From: Pseudoalteromonas luteoviolacea NCIMB 1942
GTDB taxonomy: Bacteria; Pseudomonadota; Gammaproteobacteria; Enterobacterales; Alteromonadaceae
DNA length: 64,000 nucleotides
Reading direction: 5' to 3'
Assembly (NCBI RefSeq): GCF_001625595.1
Contig: NZ_AUXT01000197.1
Span: forward strand, 1 to 64,000
Positions 1-8,507 of this stretch are shown here, piece by piece (within the stretch, counting starts at the first letter, position 1; each line of letters opens with the position of its first letter). The notes below the pieces were generated by a model. It saw only the letters and a list, made by a program, of their open reading frames with translations. It did not search any database and was not told the origin of the DNA. The position numbers and the translations under genes are program-made.

Positions 1-132
1 GCTTCGTTAACCGCTCTATACATCTTTGCTCTCGGCCAGTGATTTCATACTCCAGTAATAAGCTTAATCGCTCTTCGAAGCTTTGCTCCATGTAGAGGTT
101 TGGTTGCTCAATTTGTTTGTTAATGTATTCAT
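1..132 (-). pseudogene. IstB-like (IS21 helper ATPase) N-terminal remnant, cut by left edge
   Basis: Read on the minus strand, the bases below about position 91 encode MEQSFEERLSLLLEYE followed by GREQRCIERLTK. This matches the start of IS21-family IstB helper proteins, which have an 'SFEERL.LLL..E...R' pattern. A plausible natural start (MNTLTNKL, ATG at 132-130) lies in a different frame, so one base appears to have been gained or lost between about 90 and 110. No istA lies upstream on the same strand (higher coordinates), so this is an isolated, probably dead fragment. The rest lies outside the window. Confidence 0.5.
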
Positions 133-303
133 GAGAAGTCCTTAGTGGTGATCGCGATGCATGAAAATATGCAATTTAATTGTCAAAAACGAATTAATGC
201 AAATATTTATATCTTGTTGCGCTATAATATCTTGCGTTGAGTGATGGATTTGTTTTGGAAATTACTCAATAAAATATTACTGAAGTATATGTAAAGGGAA
301 GTC

Positions 304-666
304 ATGCCTATATCTGTTTTTGTCCTGATTTGTTTAATAGGCACGTTACACCATTATATTGGTTACAAACTGATTCTAACAAAAAAAGCGCTAGACAAGG
401 TTGAACCGAAATACCTTTTTGGAAAGTACTGTACAAAAAGGGTCTTGAAGAATCTATGGCATTTTTCTACGGCATGCTGGTTTGGGTTCGCGGCATTAAT
501 TTTTATGCTTTCAATCGGCACTACGCCCACAAAAGATGCGTTAATAATGATAGTAACCGTTATTTTTTCGGTAAGTGGTTGGCTCTCTTCCACTTTTAGA
601 TGCGCAAAGACGATTTACTGCCTTACTTTTATATTTGTTGCGGGTTTTAGTGCTGCGCATATTTAA
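304..666 (+). CDS. Small integral membrane protein, unknown function
   Basis: This is a 120-residue protein with about four hydrophobic segments (near residues 1-20, 50-72, 78-97 and 103-118) separated by short polar loops. The second loop is rich in Lys. A good ribosome binding site (AAAGGGAAG) precedes the ATG. It stands alone, between an IS21 remnant and the convergent azurin gene, with no operon partner. I do not recognise the family. The regular hydrophobic pattern and the strong RBS argue that it is real, and the antisense open frame over the same bases is a shadow. Confidence 0.6.
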   Translation: MPISVFVLICLIGTLHHYIGYKLILTKKALDKVEPKYLFGKYCTKRVLKNLWHFSTACWFGFAALIFMLSIGTTPTKDALIMIVTVIFSVSGWLSSTFRCAKTIYCLTFIFVAGFSAAHI

Positions 667-735
667 TCTTAGTGGTTTAAAAGTGCAGCCAGAATCGTTG
701 CTGTTCCCGATTCTGGCTGAATATCTGGTTGGAAG

Positions 736-1185
736 TTACACTATTTTGAAAGTTCCTTTCATGATCGCAAAATGGCCTGGGAATGAGCAAAAGAATTGGT
801 AATTTCCATCTTTACTTAGGCCCTTTGTCGAGAAAGTAATGGAAGTTGATTCGCCTCCGCCAATGACTTTGGTAAATGCAAAAACTCTGTCATCATCAGG
901 TTTTACATAGCTATTCTTTACGCCAGCACGCATGCCATCAGATGCAACAGCTTTCACATTTTGCTTCTCTGTTAACACCCAGTTATGGCCCATCGCAGAT
1001 GATGGGAGTTTTCCTGTATGAATGAGAGTGAGTTTAACTTGTTCGCATTTACTTGGAACTGACATCGTTTTCTTGGAAAACTGCATCATGTCATTAGATT
1101 CTATGGATAATTCACACTCATTGGCACTACTATGGAAAGCCGAAAAAGCCAGTGCTGCAACCGCGAATTTAGCCAAGTTGTTCAT
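736..1185 (-). CDS. azu: Azurin, periplasmic type-1 copper electron carrier
   Basis: This is a 149-residue blue-copper protein with a signal peptide of about 20 residues ending near SSANECELSIES, the usual start of mature azurin. The copper ligands are all visible: the His in MGHNW, and the Cys, His and Met in the C-terminal FFCSFPGHFAIMKG loop. The disulfide Cys residues near the mature N-terminus and after VPSK are also present. Azurins shuttle electrons in the periplasm to cytochrome oxidases, nitrite reductase or peroxidases. The chosen ATG at 1185 has AAGGAG just upstream. The longer open frame starting at 1299 would place non-signal sequence before the signal peptide and is rejected. 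A Fur-like box lies 19-37 bp upstream of the start. Confidence 0.93.
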   Translation of the reverse strand: MNNLAKFAVAALAFSAFHSSANECELSIESNDMMQFSKKTMSVPSKCEQVKLTLIHTGKLPSSAMGHNWVLTEKQNVKAVASDGMRAGVKNSYVKPDDDRVFAFTKVIGGGESTSITFSTKGLSKDGNYQFFCSFPGHFAIMKGTFKIV

Positions 1186-1203
1186 TGATGTTACTCCTTG
1201 AAT

Positions 1204-1222
1204 AGAAATTATTATCATTATC
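1204..1222 (-). promoter_or_regulatory. Fur-like box upstream of azurin
   Basis: Read on the minus strand the 19-mer is GATAATGATAATAATTTCT. It matches the classical Fur consensus GATAATGATAATCATTATC at 15 of 19 positions, including the first 12 without a break. It lies in the short leader or promoter region of azu. Confidence 0.55.
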
Positions 1223-1299
1223 TTGCAAACTGATTCATTAGTAAATTCCTTTATTCGGTATTTTGGGGGGTTCTGGATGACTATTTGTAATGTTTTCAA

Positions 1300-1754
1300 G
1301 GAACGAAGCGAGGTTTGAATGGTGTATGCGCACCGATTAACAAGCTAATATTAGGCCAATAATAAGTCGCACCTAGTTAGGGTCGTGAACTGTTTGACCT
1401 AAAGAGTGTTACTCCCTCCAAAAAACTTGCCTTTCAGCTACCACGTAAAAATTTTAAGGAGACTGTTATTTCTCCGAATGTTGTCAGTTTGTAATTGTAA
1501 ATTTCATTTAGCCAATAGTTTTAACATATCTCGAGTGGTTAGGGTGATTGTTAAACTTTTTGTTATTTTCGATGCTCTTTTTTGCCTGAAATGACATTTT
1601 TATTTAATTCTTTCGACAATAAATTTTAATAAAAGGTTGCAAAGTTAAAATTTAACAGATAGTTTGTTTGTGAAAAAGGTACAGGCTAACAGCAAGTAGG
1701 AAAATCATCGCAGTGGATGCGACAACAATAAAAACTATCCACTAAGGAATTAAC
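1300..1754. other. Intergenic region, no gene seen
   Basis: These 455 AT-rich bases separate the divergent azurin and protease genes. They should hold both promoters. A 62-codon open frame at 1406-1594 has no convincing RBS and no recognisable product. The protease RBS (AAGGAA) lies at the right end. No repeats or IS ends were seen. Confidence 0.5.
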
Positions 1755-3755
1755 ATGAAAAATACATTCAAGCTAACTTCGTTAGCGCTCGCTTTATCTG
1801 CACTTACGTCAACAGCCGGGCAAGCTCAAGAAACCAAACAGTATATTTTAAAACAAAGTGATTTAAGTATTTTTGCGCCTGAAACGAGTCGTTTTTCCAG
1901 AGCGAATATTGCACTAGACTTTGGTGCAGAGCCAGCTGCGGAAATACTCTCTAATGACGGTTCTGGTACTGTTGTAACAATGGATTTAACATCTGAACAG
2001 GTAGCTAAATTGAAAGCATCTGGCCAGTACAAGTATATCGAAGAGGATTATGAATACGTGCCATTCAATGCTACTTCGACAGATGAGGTCTCACCATATG
2101 GTTTAGCAGAAGTGCAAGCAACATTATTACAAGATACAAATGCTGACTTATTTAAAGTATGTGTTATTGATTCTGGTTATGACCTAGGACACCCAGACTT
2201 ACCTCAAAATGCAACTGGTTTTACAGATCTACCAGGCGGTCTTACTTGGTATCAAGATGGCTCAGGCCATGGTACTCATGTAGCAGGAACAATCGTAGCA
2301 CGCAAAAATTCCGAAGGTGTCGTTGGTGTTTTACCAAATGATAAAGTGGGCATCCACAATGTGCGTGTATTCGACAACGAGGGTAGACAAGGTTTAACAT
2401 CACGTATTGCCCATGCAGTAGACAACTGTGTCGAAAATGGCGCTAAAGTCATTAACATGAGTTTGGGTGGCGGCAGCCCGAGTCAATATTTCCAAGAGCG
2501 ATTACAAGCTGCATATGATAAAGGTGTACTACTTATTGCGGCTGCTGGTAATGACGGCAATGCAACAATGAGCTACCCAGCGAGTTATGACACGGTTGTT
2601 TCTGTAGCGAATATTGATGAAAACCGTGTTAAGAACCCTTCTTCCCAGTATAACGTACAAGTAGAAATCGCGGCTCCGGGTACTAACATACTATCAACTG
2701 TTCCAAGAGGTACAGGTGTATTAGCAGGTGTGACTGCTGGTGGCGTGTTTGCTCAAGGTGCAGGTATGACTAACTCAGTCGAAGGTAAGGTCAGTGCACA
2801 GCTTGTTGACTGTGGTCAGGGCCTTACAAACTGTGCAGCAAGACAAAGTATCTGTCTAATTGAACGTGGTGGTGCATCTTTCAAAGATAAAGCGGCGAAT
2901 TGCCAAGCGAGTGATGGCGTTGCTGCTATTATATATAACAATGCGCCAGGAACATTTGGCGGAACACTGGGTGATGGTGTACACGGTGTGACCATCCCAG
3001 TTATCTCTTTGTCTCAGGAGCAAGGCACAGTACTCCAAAGTTCGGTGGGCTCAACGGTTGATTTGCAGCTAGAATCTATTTTAGATTACAGCGAAAAATC
3101 AGGTACTTCGATGGCAAGCCCCCATGTAGCCGGTGTAGCTGTTTTGGTGTGGAGTCAACATCCAAGCTGTTCTAACGTCGACATTCGAAATGCACTAAAC
3201 GCAACTGCCATCGATTTAGGCACGGTTGGTCGCGATGATGAGTATGGATTCGGTTTGGTGCAAGCAAAGGCTGCATCTGACTATATTGCGACAAACGGCT
3301 GTGGTGGAGTACAAGATAACACGGCACCTGTTGCGAACTTTACTTTTAGCTGTAATGACCTAGCTTGTACTTTCGACGCAACTTCTAGCCGTGATGCAGA
3401 TGGCCAAATTATAGGCTATGACTGGAATATCGATGGTTTTGGCGCAACTGGTTCAAAAGTGTCTCATACTTTTGCAAATGCAGGCAGCTATCAAGTTTCA
3501 GTGACTGTAACGGATGACTTTGGTGCAACACACAGTGTTGCTAAATCTGTGATTGTTACAGGTGGTGGCAATCAAACCGCTTGTATCGGTTTAGACGCTT
3601 GGTCTTCAGCAAAAATCTATATTGCTGGTACGGAGGTCGCGTACAACGGTCGTAAATATCGCAGTAACTGGTGGAACAGAGCAGCAAACCCTGAGCAAAA
3701 TTCAAATGTCGGTAACGATTGGAAAGCCTGGACAGATTTAGGGCAGTGTAACTAA
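1755..3755 (+). CDS. Secreted subtilisin-like (S8) protease with PA, PKD and chitin-binding-type domains
   Basis: This is a 666-residue exported serine endopeptidase. The order is a signal peptide (about 1-24), an I9-type propeptide (about 28-103), and the S8 catalytic domain with Asp139 (VIDSGYD), His172 (GHGTHVAGT) and Ser452 (SGTSMASPHVAG). A protease-associated (PA) domain is inserted at about 325-435, between the oxyanion and Ser regions. A PKD domain follows at about 524-602. The tail at about 609-665 has the W/Y pattern of CBM5/12 chitin-binding modules (AWSSAKIYIAG, then WWNRAANPE). The Cys residues in the tail and PKD regions probably form disulfides. The protein probably leaves by type II secretion and digests protein in chitinous or particulate material. 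It is monocistronic and followed by a strong terminator. The ATG has a good AAGGAA site. Confidence 0.93.
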   Translation: MKNTFKLTSLALALSALTSTAGQAQETKQYILKQSDLSIFAPETSRFSRANIALDFGAEPAAEILSNDGSGTVVTMDLTSEQVAKLKASGQYKYIEEDYEYVPFNATSTDEVSPYGLAEVQATLLQDTNADLFKVCVIDSGYDLGHPDLPQNATGFTDLPGGLTWYQDGSGHGTHVAGTIVARKNSEGVVGVLPNDKVGIHNVRVFDNEGRQGLTSRIAHAVDNCVENGAKVINMSLGGGSPSQYFQERLQAAYDKGVLLIAAAGNDGNATMSYPASYDTVVSVANIDENRVKNPSSQYNVQVEIAAPGTNILSTVPRGTGVLAGVTAGGVFAQGAGMTNSVEGKVSAQLVDCGQGLTNCAARQSICLIERGGASFKDKAANCQASDGVAAIIYNNAPGTFGGTLGDGVHGVTIPVISLSQEQGTVLQSSVGSTVDLQLESILDYSEKSGTSMASPHVAGVAVLVWSQHPSCSNVDIRNALNATAIDLGTVGRDDEYGFGLVQAKAASDYIATNGCGGVQDNTAPVANFTFSCNDLACTFDATSSRDADGQIIGYDWNIDGFGATGSKVSHTFANAGSYQVSVTVTDDFGATHSVAKSVIVTGGGNQTACIGLDAWSSAKIYIAGTEVAYNGRKYRSNWWNRAANPEQNSNVGNDWKAWTDLGQCN

Positions 3756-3786
3756 TTCCTTATTGTATGATTGAGAAGTAGAGTTA

Positions 3787-3814
3787 AAGGCGACACGGGT
3801 GTGTCGCCTTTTTT
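3787..3814 (+). terminator. Rho-independent terminator of the S8 protease gene
   Basis: It has a perfect 10-bp stem (AAGGCGACAC / GTGTCGCCTT) with a GGGT loop, followed by a T run. Confidence 0.9.
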
Positions 3815-3954
3815 ATTCTTAAACTAGGTATGTATCGTGGGTTACCTAAATGTCTATTGCGCCGCTTTCTCAGTTTTAATGTTATTAAGTTTGGAGAAGG
3901 CAGGTAACAGTGCTCCGTCAAAGGGCACTGTTTCAATTGCCATAGCTACTATAG

Positions 3955-6147
3955 TTAGAAGCGATATTTTAAATTCGCAGTCACGGTGCGACGTTGTCCA
4001 TAGAAGCAGTCGCCGCGCACTAGGCAGCTTGTAATGACGGTTTTATCAGTTAAGTTATCGACGTTTAAGCTTAGCTCATAGTCGCCAAAGTTATAACCGA
4101 TCATCATATCGTAAAGAGTAAAGCTGTCAGTCGTCAGCGCCTTGTGATAATCAATACCACCAACACTTACAGAACGGCTACCATCAAAAGTCTTTCCTAC
4201 ATAACGAATACCAACACCAAATTTAAGCCCTTCAATGAGATTGTCAGCACGATAAGTTGTCCATATAGAAGCTAAGTGCTCTGGCGTAGCAGAAAGAGGA
4301 GCATCATCAGTCGCAATTGTGCCAATTGCACCTTGTGAAGCAGCCGCTCTAAGGGTTGGATCTTGAACAGCAAATGCGCCAGCCAAAATTGTTTCAGGCG
4401 ATTGCGGTGTTGTGTCATTTTCGGTAGTCGTGTAAGCATATGATGCATACACATCAAATTGTTCCCACTCTAATTGAGCTTCTAACTCAAAACCTTCAAC
4501 AGAAACTTCTCCATCTTGCAAATGCAAAGTAGGGGATACACGGCGAATATGGTTTTTGTCCGTGATATGGAACACACTTGCGGTAATTAAATGCTCAGTA
4601 CCCATAGGCTGATATTTAACACCATATTCAAACTGCTCACCTTCTTTTGGCTCATACGCGCCACCTTGGGGTTTTAAGTCATAGAGCGGTTGGAAAGATT
4701 CTGAATAGCTTGCATAGGGGGAAAGACCATTGTCGAACAAATACAAAGCGCCAATTCGACCAGTTGTTGCGCTTTGGCTGTCGGATTTGCCCAATGTCTC
4801 TGTATCAACATTGTCGTGACGTAATGCGGTATTAACAACAAAGCCATCGTACTCAAATGTTGCTTGAATATATCCACCCAGCTGTGTGTCGACTTTTTCA
4901 GGTGTGTCGACAGTGACCGTTGTTGGTAATGCTTTAGCTTGACCATAAACTGGATTGTATAGATCTAGTTGGCTACTCACTGCACCACGTTGGGTATCAG
5001 CATCTGTTTTTGCATCTTGGTAGTCGATACCTGCAACTATGTTGATTTCTAGATCTCCAAAATCAACATATTGATGTATCTGAATATCGCTTAACAAGCT
5101 GGTCGCGTCACCGTCTGTCATGCTATAGATACGATTTATTGAGCGCTTGTCCTGCTGAAACCCAGGAGGCCAAGAAAAGATAGTTCTGTACTCCGACGCG
5201 CTATCACTATAACGAGTTGACCAACTAATATGTGTGTCATCAGAAATGCTGTGTTCTAAAATCGTAGTTAACGCAAATTGCTTTGTGTCGTAACGATCCC
5301 AACCTGGTTCACTAACAAACCGCTCACTAGGGATCTGTCCATATTGTGCAGGTTTGATTGTACCTTCGTGTGGGAAGAACTGAGTCGAAGACCCTGACTC
5401 ATTTTTTTGCATGTTGGCTAACACAGTGAAGCGCGTGTTGTCACTGATACCCCAGACAAAACTGGGCGCAAAAACAAGCGTATTATCATCTACAAAGTCT
5501 GTTTGTGTACCACTGTCTCGGTAGACACCAACAACGCGTGTTTGATATTCGTTACTATCGCCAAACGACGTATTGTAATCGCCAGCAACTTGCACTCGGT
5601 CGTAATTACCGACCTGAGCCCAAAGCTCGCCTTGGGTTTCTTCATGGGGGCGTTTTGATACAGAGTTAACAATACCACCAGTTGAACCTTGGCCATACAA
5701 AACAGAAGACGGGCCTTTCAAAATTTCAACACGTTCCAATGTATAAGGGTTAACTCGGGTATTGTTGTAGTGGCCGAACTGCATTTGCAAGCCATCTACG
5801 TATACAAGGGGGTCGACACCGCGGATTTTAGACCAATCTCCTCGCGTATCGACACCATAGGGGCCATTATATACACCAGCCACATAACCAATTGCATCTT
5901 GTAGTGTTTCCGCGCCAAGATCTGAAATACGCTGAGCGGTTAAAACTGAAACCGAAACAGGAGTCTTTGTTATTGGTACGTCTGATTTAGAAGCACTGGC
6001 ACTAACGTAGGAGATTAGGCCTTTAGGGCTAACCTCAATTACTTCGAGTTCTTTATTGTTTACTTTGTCATTTGCGATAGCGGCGCCAGAAAGCGCGATG
6101 GCTAGAGCAGAAATAAGCGTTGGATATTTTTTGTTGAATGAGCGCAT
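3955..6147 (-). CDS. TonB-dependent siderophore receptor (FhuA/FpvA type)
   Basis: This is a 730-residue outer-membrane receptor. It has a signal peptide of about 25 residues (ends near AAIAN), a TonB-box-like segment (LEVIEVSP, about 33-40), a plug domain (about 60-165, with LKGPSSVLYGQGSTGGIVN), and a 22-strand-type barrel ending in the typical terminal Phe (NLKYRF). The plug motifs LQDAIGYVAGV and KIRGVDPLVYVDG are those of ferric-siderophore receptors (TIGR01783-like). Transport needs TonB-ExbBD from elsewhere in the genome. The predicted Fur box 38 bp upstream of the ATG supports iron regulation. No siderophore synthesis genes are adjacent, so it may take up a xenosiderophore. The ligand cannot be told from sequence. 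Confidence 0.9.
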   Translation of the reverse strand: MRSFNKKYPTLISALAIALSGAAIANDKVNNKELEVIEVSPKGLISYVSASASKSDVPITKTPVSVSVLTAQRISDLGAETLQDAIGYVAGVYNGPYGVDTRGDWSKIRGVDPLVYVDGLQMQFGHYNNTRVNPYTLERVEILKGPSSVLYGQGSTGGIVNSVSKRPHEETQGELWAQVGNYDRVQVAGDYNTSFGDSNEYQTRVVGVYRDSGTQTDFVDDNTLVFAPSFVWGISDNTRFTVLANMQKNESGSSTQFFPHEGTIKPAQYGQIPSERFVSEPGWDRYDTKQFALTTILEHSISDDTHISWSTRYSDSASEYRTIFSWPPGFQQDKRSINRIYSMTDGDATSLLSDIQIHQYVDFGDLEINIVAGIDYQDAKTDADTQRGAVSSQLDLYNPVYGQAKALPTTVTVDTPEKVDTQLGGYIQATFEYDGFVVNTALRHDNVDTETLGKSDSQSATTGRIGALYLFDNGLSPYASYSESFQPLYDLKPQGGAYEPKEGEQFEYGVKYQPMGTEHLITASVFHITDKNHIRRVSPTLHLQDGEVSVEGFELEAQLEWEQFDVYASYAYTTTENDTTPQSPETILAGAFAVQDPTLRAAASQGAIGTIATDDAPLSATPEHLASIWTTYRADNLIEGLKFGVGIRYVGKTFDGSRSVSVGGIDYHKALTTDSFTLYDMMIGYNFGDYELSLNVDNLTDKTVITSCLVRGDCFYGQRRTVTANLKYRF

Positions 6148-6184
6148 GTTATTCCCTATTTAGAATTATTGCGCAAATAATATT

Positions 6185-6203
6185 GAAAATGATAACGGTT
6201 ATC
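6185..6203 (-). promoter_or_regulatory. Fur-like box upstream of the siderophore receptor
   Basis: The plus-strand 19-mer GAAAATGATAACGGTTATC matches GATAATGATAATCATTATC at 15 of 19 positions. It contains the near-palindrome GATAACGGTTATC. It lies directly upstream of the receptor start at 6147, where Fur would block the minus-strand promoter. Confidence 0.65.
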
Positions 6204-6523
6204 AATAAAGTTTTATTGTGATTTTGTACATTAAACAGCCTGTTATAGTTTTTGAAATATACACTACATATCTTATATCTAAAGGTTTACATTTGTACCT
6301 ATAAAGGTCACTACTGTCTTAGTATGCCCATATGTAAACAGGTTGTTTAAAGGATTAAAGCGCTTAAAAACAAAAATTTAAGTGTTTGTATTGAATCATT
6401 TTTGATAGCTATTCATTGGTATGTTTTTTGCGGTTAATAGAGGGAAATACAGGACCGTTGGTAGTGATTAAGCAGATCTCATTAGGATATAATCAAGATA
6501 AGTTATAAGAGGTAAATGTAAAT
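6204..6523. other. Divergent promoter region between the receptor and the LytS-type kinase
   Basis: No gene was seen. It holds an 8-bp inverted repeat, GTTTACAT (6285-6292) and ATGTAAAC (6332-6339), with 39 bases between the arms. This could be a regulator site or chance. The kinase RBS (AAGAGG) is near 6507-6512. Confidence 0.4.
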
Positions 6524-7594
6524 TTGAACTGGCAAGCTCTCGTCGATAATAGACAAAGATTTTTTTGGGTACTACAAATTTCAGGGTGGATTGGCTACGC
6601 TCTGGTAAATTACATAGGTTCCAAAGTATTTGAAATGCGTGATATTTACGTGTTTGTGATAGTACTCAATGCTTATGCCGGTTGTTTAATGACGGTGCCA
6701 CTAAGGTATTTGTATCGCCGCGTTTGGAATGCAAAACCTTGGCTCTTGATATTTGTTGTGTTTAGCGTGTCTTATGTAACGGGCACATTATGGTCTGTGG
6801 TTCAAAAATATAATCTCTGGGAGATATACCGACACGGTTATCGGCCAGATGAGTGGTTTTACTATCTACAGCAAGGTCTAGACTCTGTATATATAGTGCT
6901 TTGTTGGAGTGGCTTATATTTTGGAATTAAATACTATCAGTTACTACAAAGCGAGAGACAAAAAGCGCTAAAAGCCAATACCATGGCGCACGAAGCACAA
7001 TTGAAAATGCTTCGCTATCAATTAAACCCTCACTTTTTGTTTAACACCTTAAATGCTATATCAACGTTGGTACTGGTTGAGGAAAATAAAGATGCCAATC
7101 AAATGGTATCCCGATTGAGTGATTTCTTGCGGTATACCCTAAATACAGATCCAATAAAAAAAGTTCCGCTAGAGCAGGAGCTTCATGCTTTAAAGCTCTA
7201 TCTAGAAATAGAAAAAGTCCGCTTTGATGAGCGTTTGGCCATTGATTTAGATATTACAGAGCAAGCAAAGCAAGCATTGGTACCCAGCTTGATATTGCAG
7301 CCACTGATCGAAAACTCAATCAAATATGCCATTGCACATATGGATGAAGGTGGCAAGATAGAAATTAAAGCACAAGTATTTGCTAATGAGCTATTGTTAG
7401 AAGTTGGAGACAATGGCCCTGGCGCAGAATTAGACAATGGGCAGTTGAAAAGCGCAGGTGGTGTTGGCATTGCAAACACGCAAGATAGATTAAAAACGCT
7501 CTACGAGAATAATTTCTCGTTTGTGCTGTCAAATAATGCGCCTTCAGGATTGAAGGCTAATATACGAGTTCCGTTTGAAAAGGCCGAGAAGTGA
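6524..7594 (+). CDS. LytS/YehU-type sensor histidine kinase
   Basis: This is a 356-residue kinase of the His_kinase (PF06580) class. It has four predicted membrane segments in the first about 145 residues, a short linker coil, then the phospho-acceptor motif QLNPHFLFNTLNAIS (His about residue 168). The ATP-binding domain follows, with an N box (LQPLIENSIKYAI), a G1 box (DNGPGA) and a G2-like box (GGVGIANTQDRL). The start appears to be a TTG at 6524, preceded by AAGAGG. A later Met at residue 37 would lose the first membrane segment. It is 4 bp upstream of, and surely co-transcribed with, its LytTR response regulator. The signal is unknown. The divergent siderophore receptor is a possible but unproven target. 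Confidence 0.87.
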   Translation: MNWQALVDNRQRFFWVLQISGWIGYALVNYIGSKVFEMRDIYVFVIVLNAYAGCLMTVPLRYLYRRVWNAKPWLLIFVVFSVSYVTGTLWSVVQKYNLWEIYRHGYRPDEWFYYLQQGLDSVYIVLCWSGLYFGIKYYQLLQSERQKALKANTMAHEAQLKMLRYQLNPHFLFNTLNAISTLVLVEENKDANQMVSRLSDFLRYTLNTDPIKKVPLEQELHALKLYLEIEKVRFDERLAIDLDITEQAKQALVPSLILQPLIENSIKYAIAHMDEGGKIEIKAQVFANELLLEVGDNGPGAELDNGQLKSAGGVGIANTQDRLKTLYENNFSFVLSNNAPSGLKANIRVPFEKAEK

Positions 7595-7598
7595 AGTA

Positions 7599-8423
7599 AT
7601 GAGCAAGATTAAAACGCTAATTGTTGATGACGAGCTGTTAGCCAGAAAAGGGTTGGCCGTCAGACTAAAAGATTTTGAAGAAATAGAAGTAGTTGAGCTT
7701 TGTAATGGTGGCCAAAAAGCCATTGAATTGTGCCAGCAGCAAGATATCGATTTGGTCTTTTTAGATATCCAAATGCCGGGCATGAATGGCTTTGAGGTTG
7801 CGAGAACCCTTAGCGAGAGTGTTAAACCCTTACCTGCAATAGTTTTTGTTACGGCTTTTGATCACTATGCAGTAAAGGCGTTTGAGATCCACGCTTTGGA
7901 TTACATACTCAAACCAGTAGATGACAACAGACTAAAACAGGCGATAGAAAAAGTGCAGAGCTATCTAAAAACCCAACAAGATAATGCCCATAAGAAAAAG
8001 CTTGCTAGCTTTGTCGCAGGGATCACTGGCAACAACTGTGAAGAAATCCTGAAAAAACTAGCAACAGGCGATGTGATTGAAGATAAGAAATTTCCTGAAT
8101 CGTTAGCTGTAAAAGAACAGGGGGAGATTATCAGAGTGTCTACTGCGACAATTCAATGGATTGATGCGGCAGGCGATTATATGTGTCTTCACTGCGCAGA
8201 TGGTCAGACTCATATTTTAAGAAAAACGATGAAAGAGCTTGAACAGGAGCTAGATCCCAAGTTGTTTGTAAGAGTACATCGCTCTGCAATTGTAAATACG
8301 GGTCAAATCAGCAAACTTGTTACACAAAGTAGCGGTGAATACTTATTGGTATTAGATAATGGCCAAGAGTTAAAAGTAAGCCGCAGCTATCGTGATAAAG
8401 TAAAGTCTGCATTGTCGAGTTAA
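7599..8423 (+). CDS. LytTR-family response regulator
   Basis: This is a 274-residue DNA-binding response regulator. The receiver domain (about 1-125) contains the acidic pocket (VDDE), the phospho-acceptor Asp in LVFLDIQMPG, the conserved Thr/Ser (FVTAFD) and the Lys (ILKPVD). The C-terminal LytTR domain (about 170-272) has the usual IDAAGDYMCLH, FVRVHRSAIVN and SRSYRDKVK elements, which bind direct-repeat sites. The ATG at 7599 follows the kinase stop by 4 bp. The open frame extends upstream to 7575 but inside the kinase gene, so the shorter start is preferred. It is partner to the upstream LytS-type kinase. Confidence 0.9.
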   Translation: MSKIKTLIVDDELLARKGLAVRLKDFEEIEVVELCNGGQKAIELCQQQDIDLVFLDIQMPGMNGFEVARTLSESVKPLPAIVFVTAFDHYAVKAFEIHALDYILKPVDDNRLKQAIEKVQSYLKTQQDNAHKKKLASFVAGITGNNCEEILKKLATGDVIEDKKFPESLAVKEQGEIIRVSTATIQWIDAAGDYMCLHCADGQTHILRKTMKELEQELDPKLFVRVHRSAIVNTGQISKLVTQSSGEYLLVLDNGQELKVSRSYRDKVKSALSS

Positions 8424-8455
8424 TATCTGTACTTAGCTTATTAGTCTGGCTACAA

Positions 8456-8482
8456 AAAGCCCAACTTATTAAGTTGGGCTTT
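8456..8482. terminator. Bidirectional terminator between lytTR and pyk
   Basis: It has a perfect 12-bp stem (AAAGCCCAACTT / AAGTTGGGCTTT) with a 3-base loop, and A/T runs on both sides. It serves the two convergent genes. Confidence 0.85.
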
Positions 8483-8507
8483 AAGAATTTATAGATTGAT
8501 TAAGCCT

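Noticed and set aside
1406..1594. 62-codon open frame upstream of the protease
   Set aside because: There is no RBS or recognisable domain; composition is typical of AT-rich intergenic DNA.
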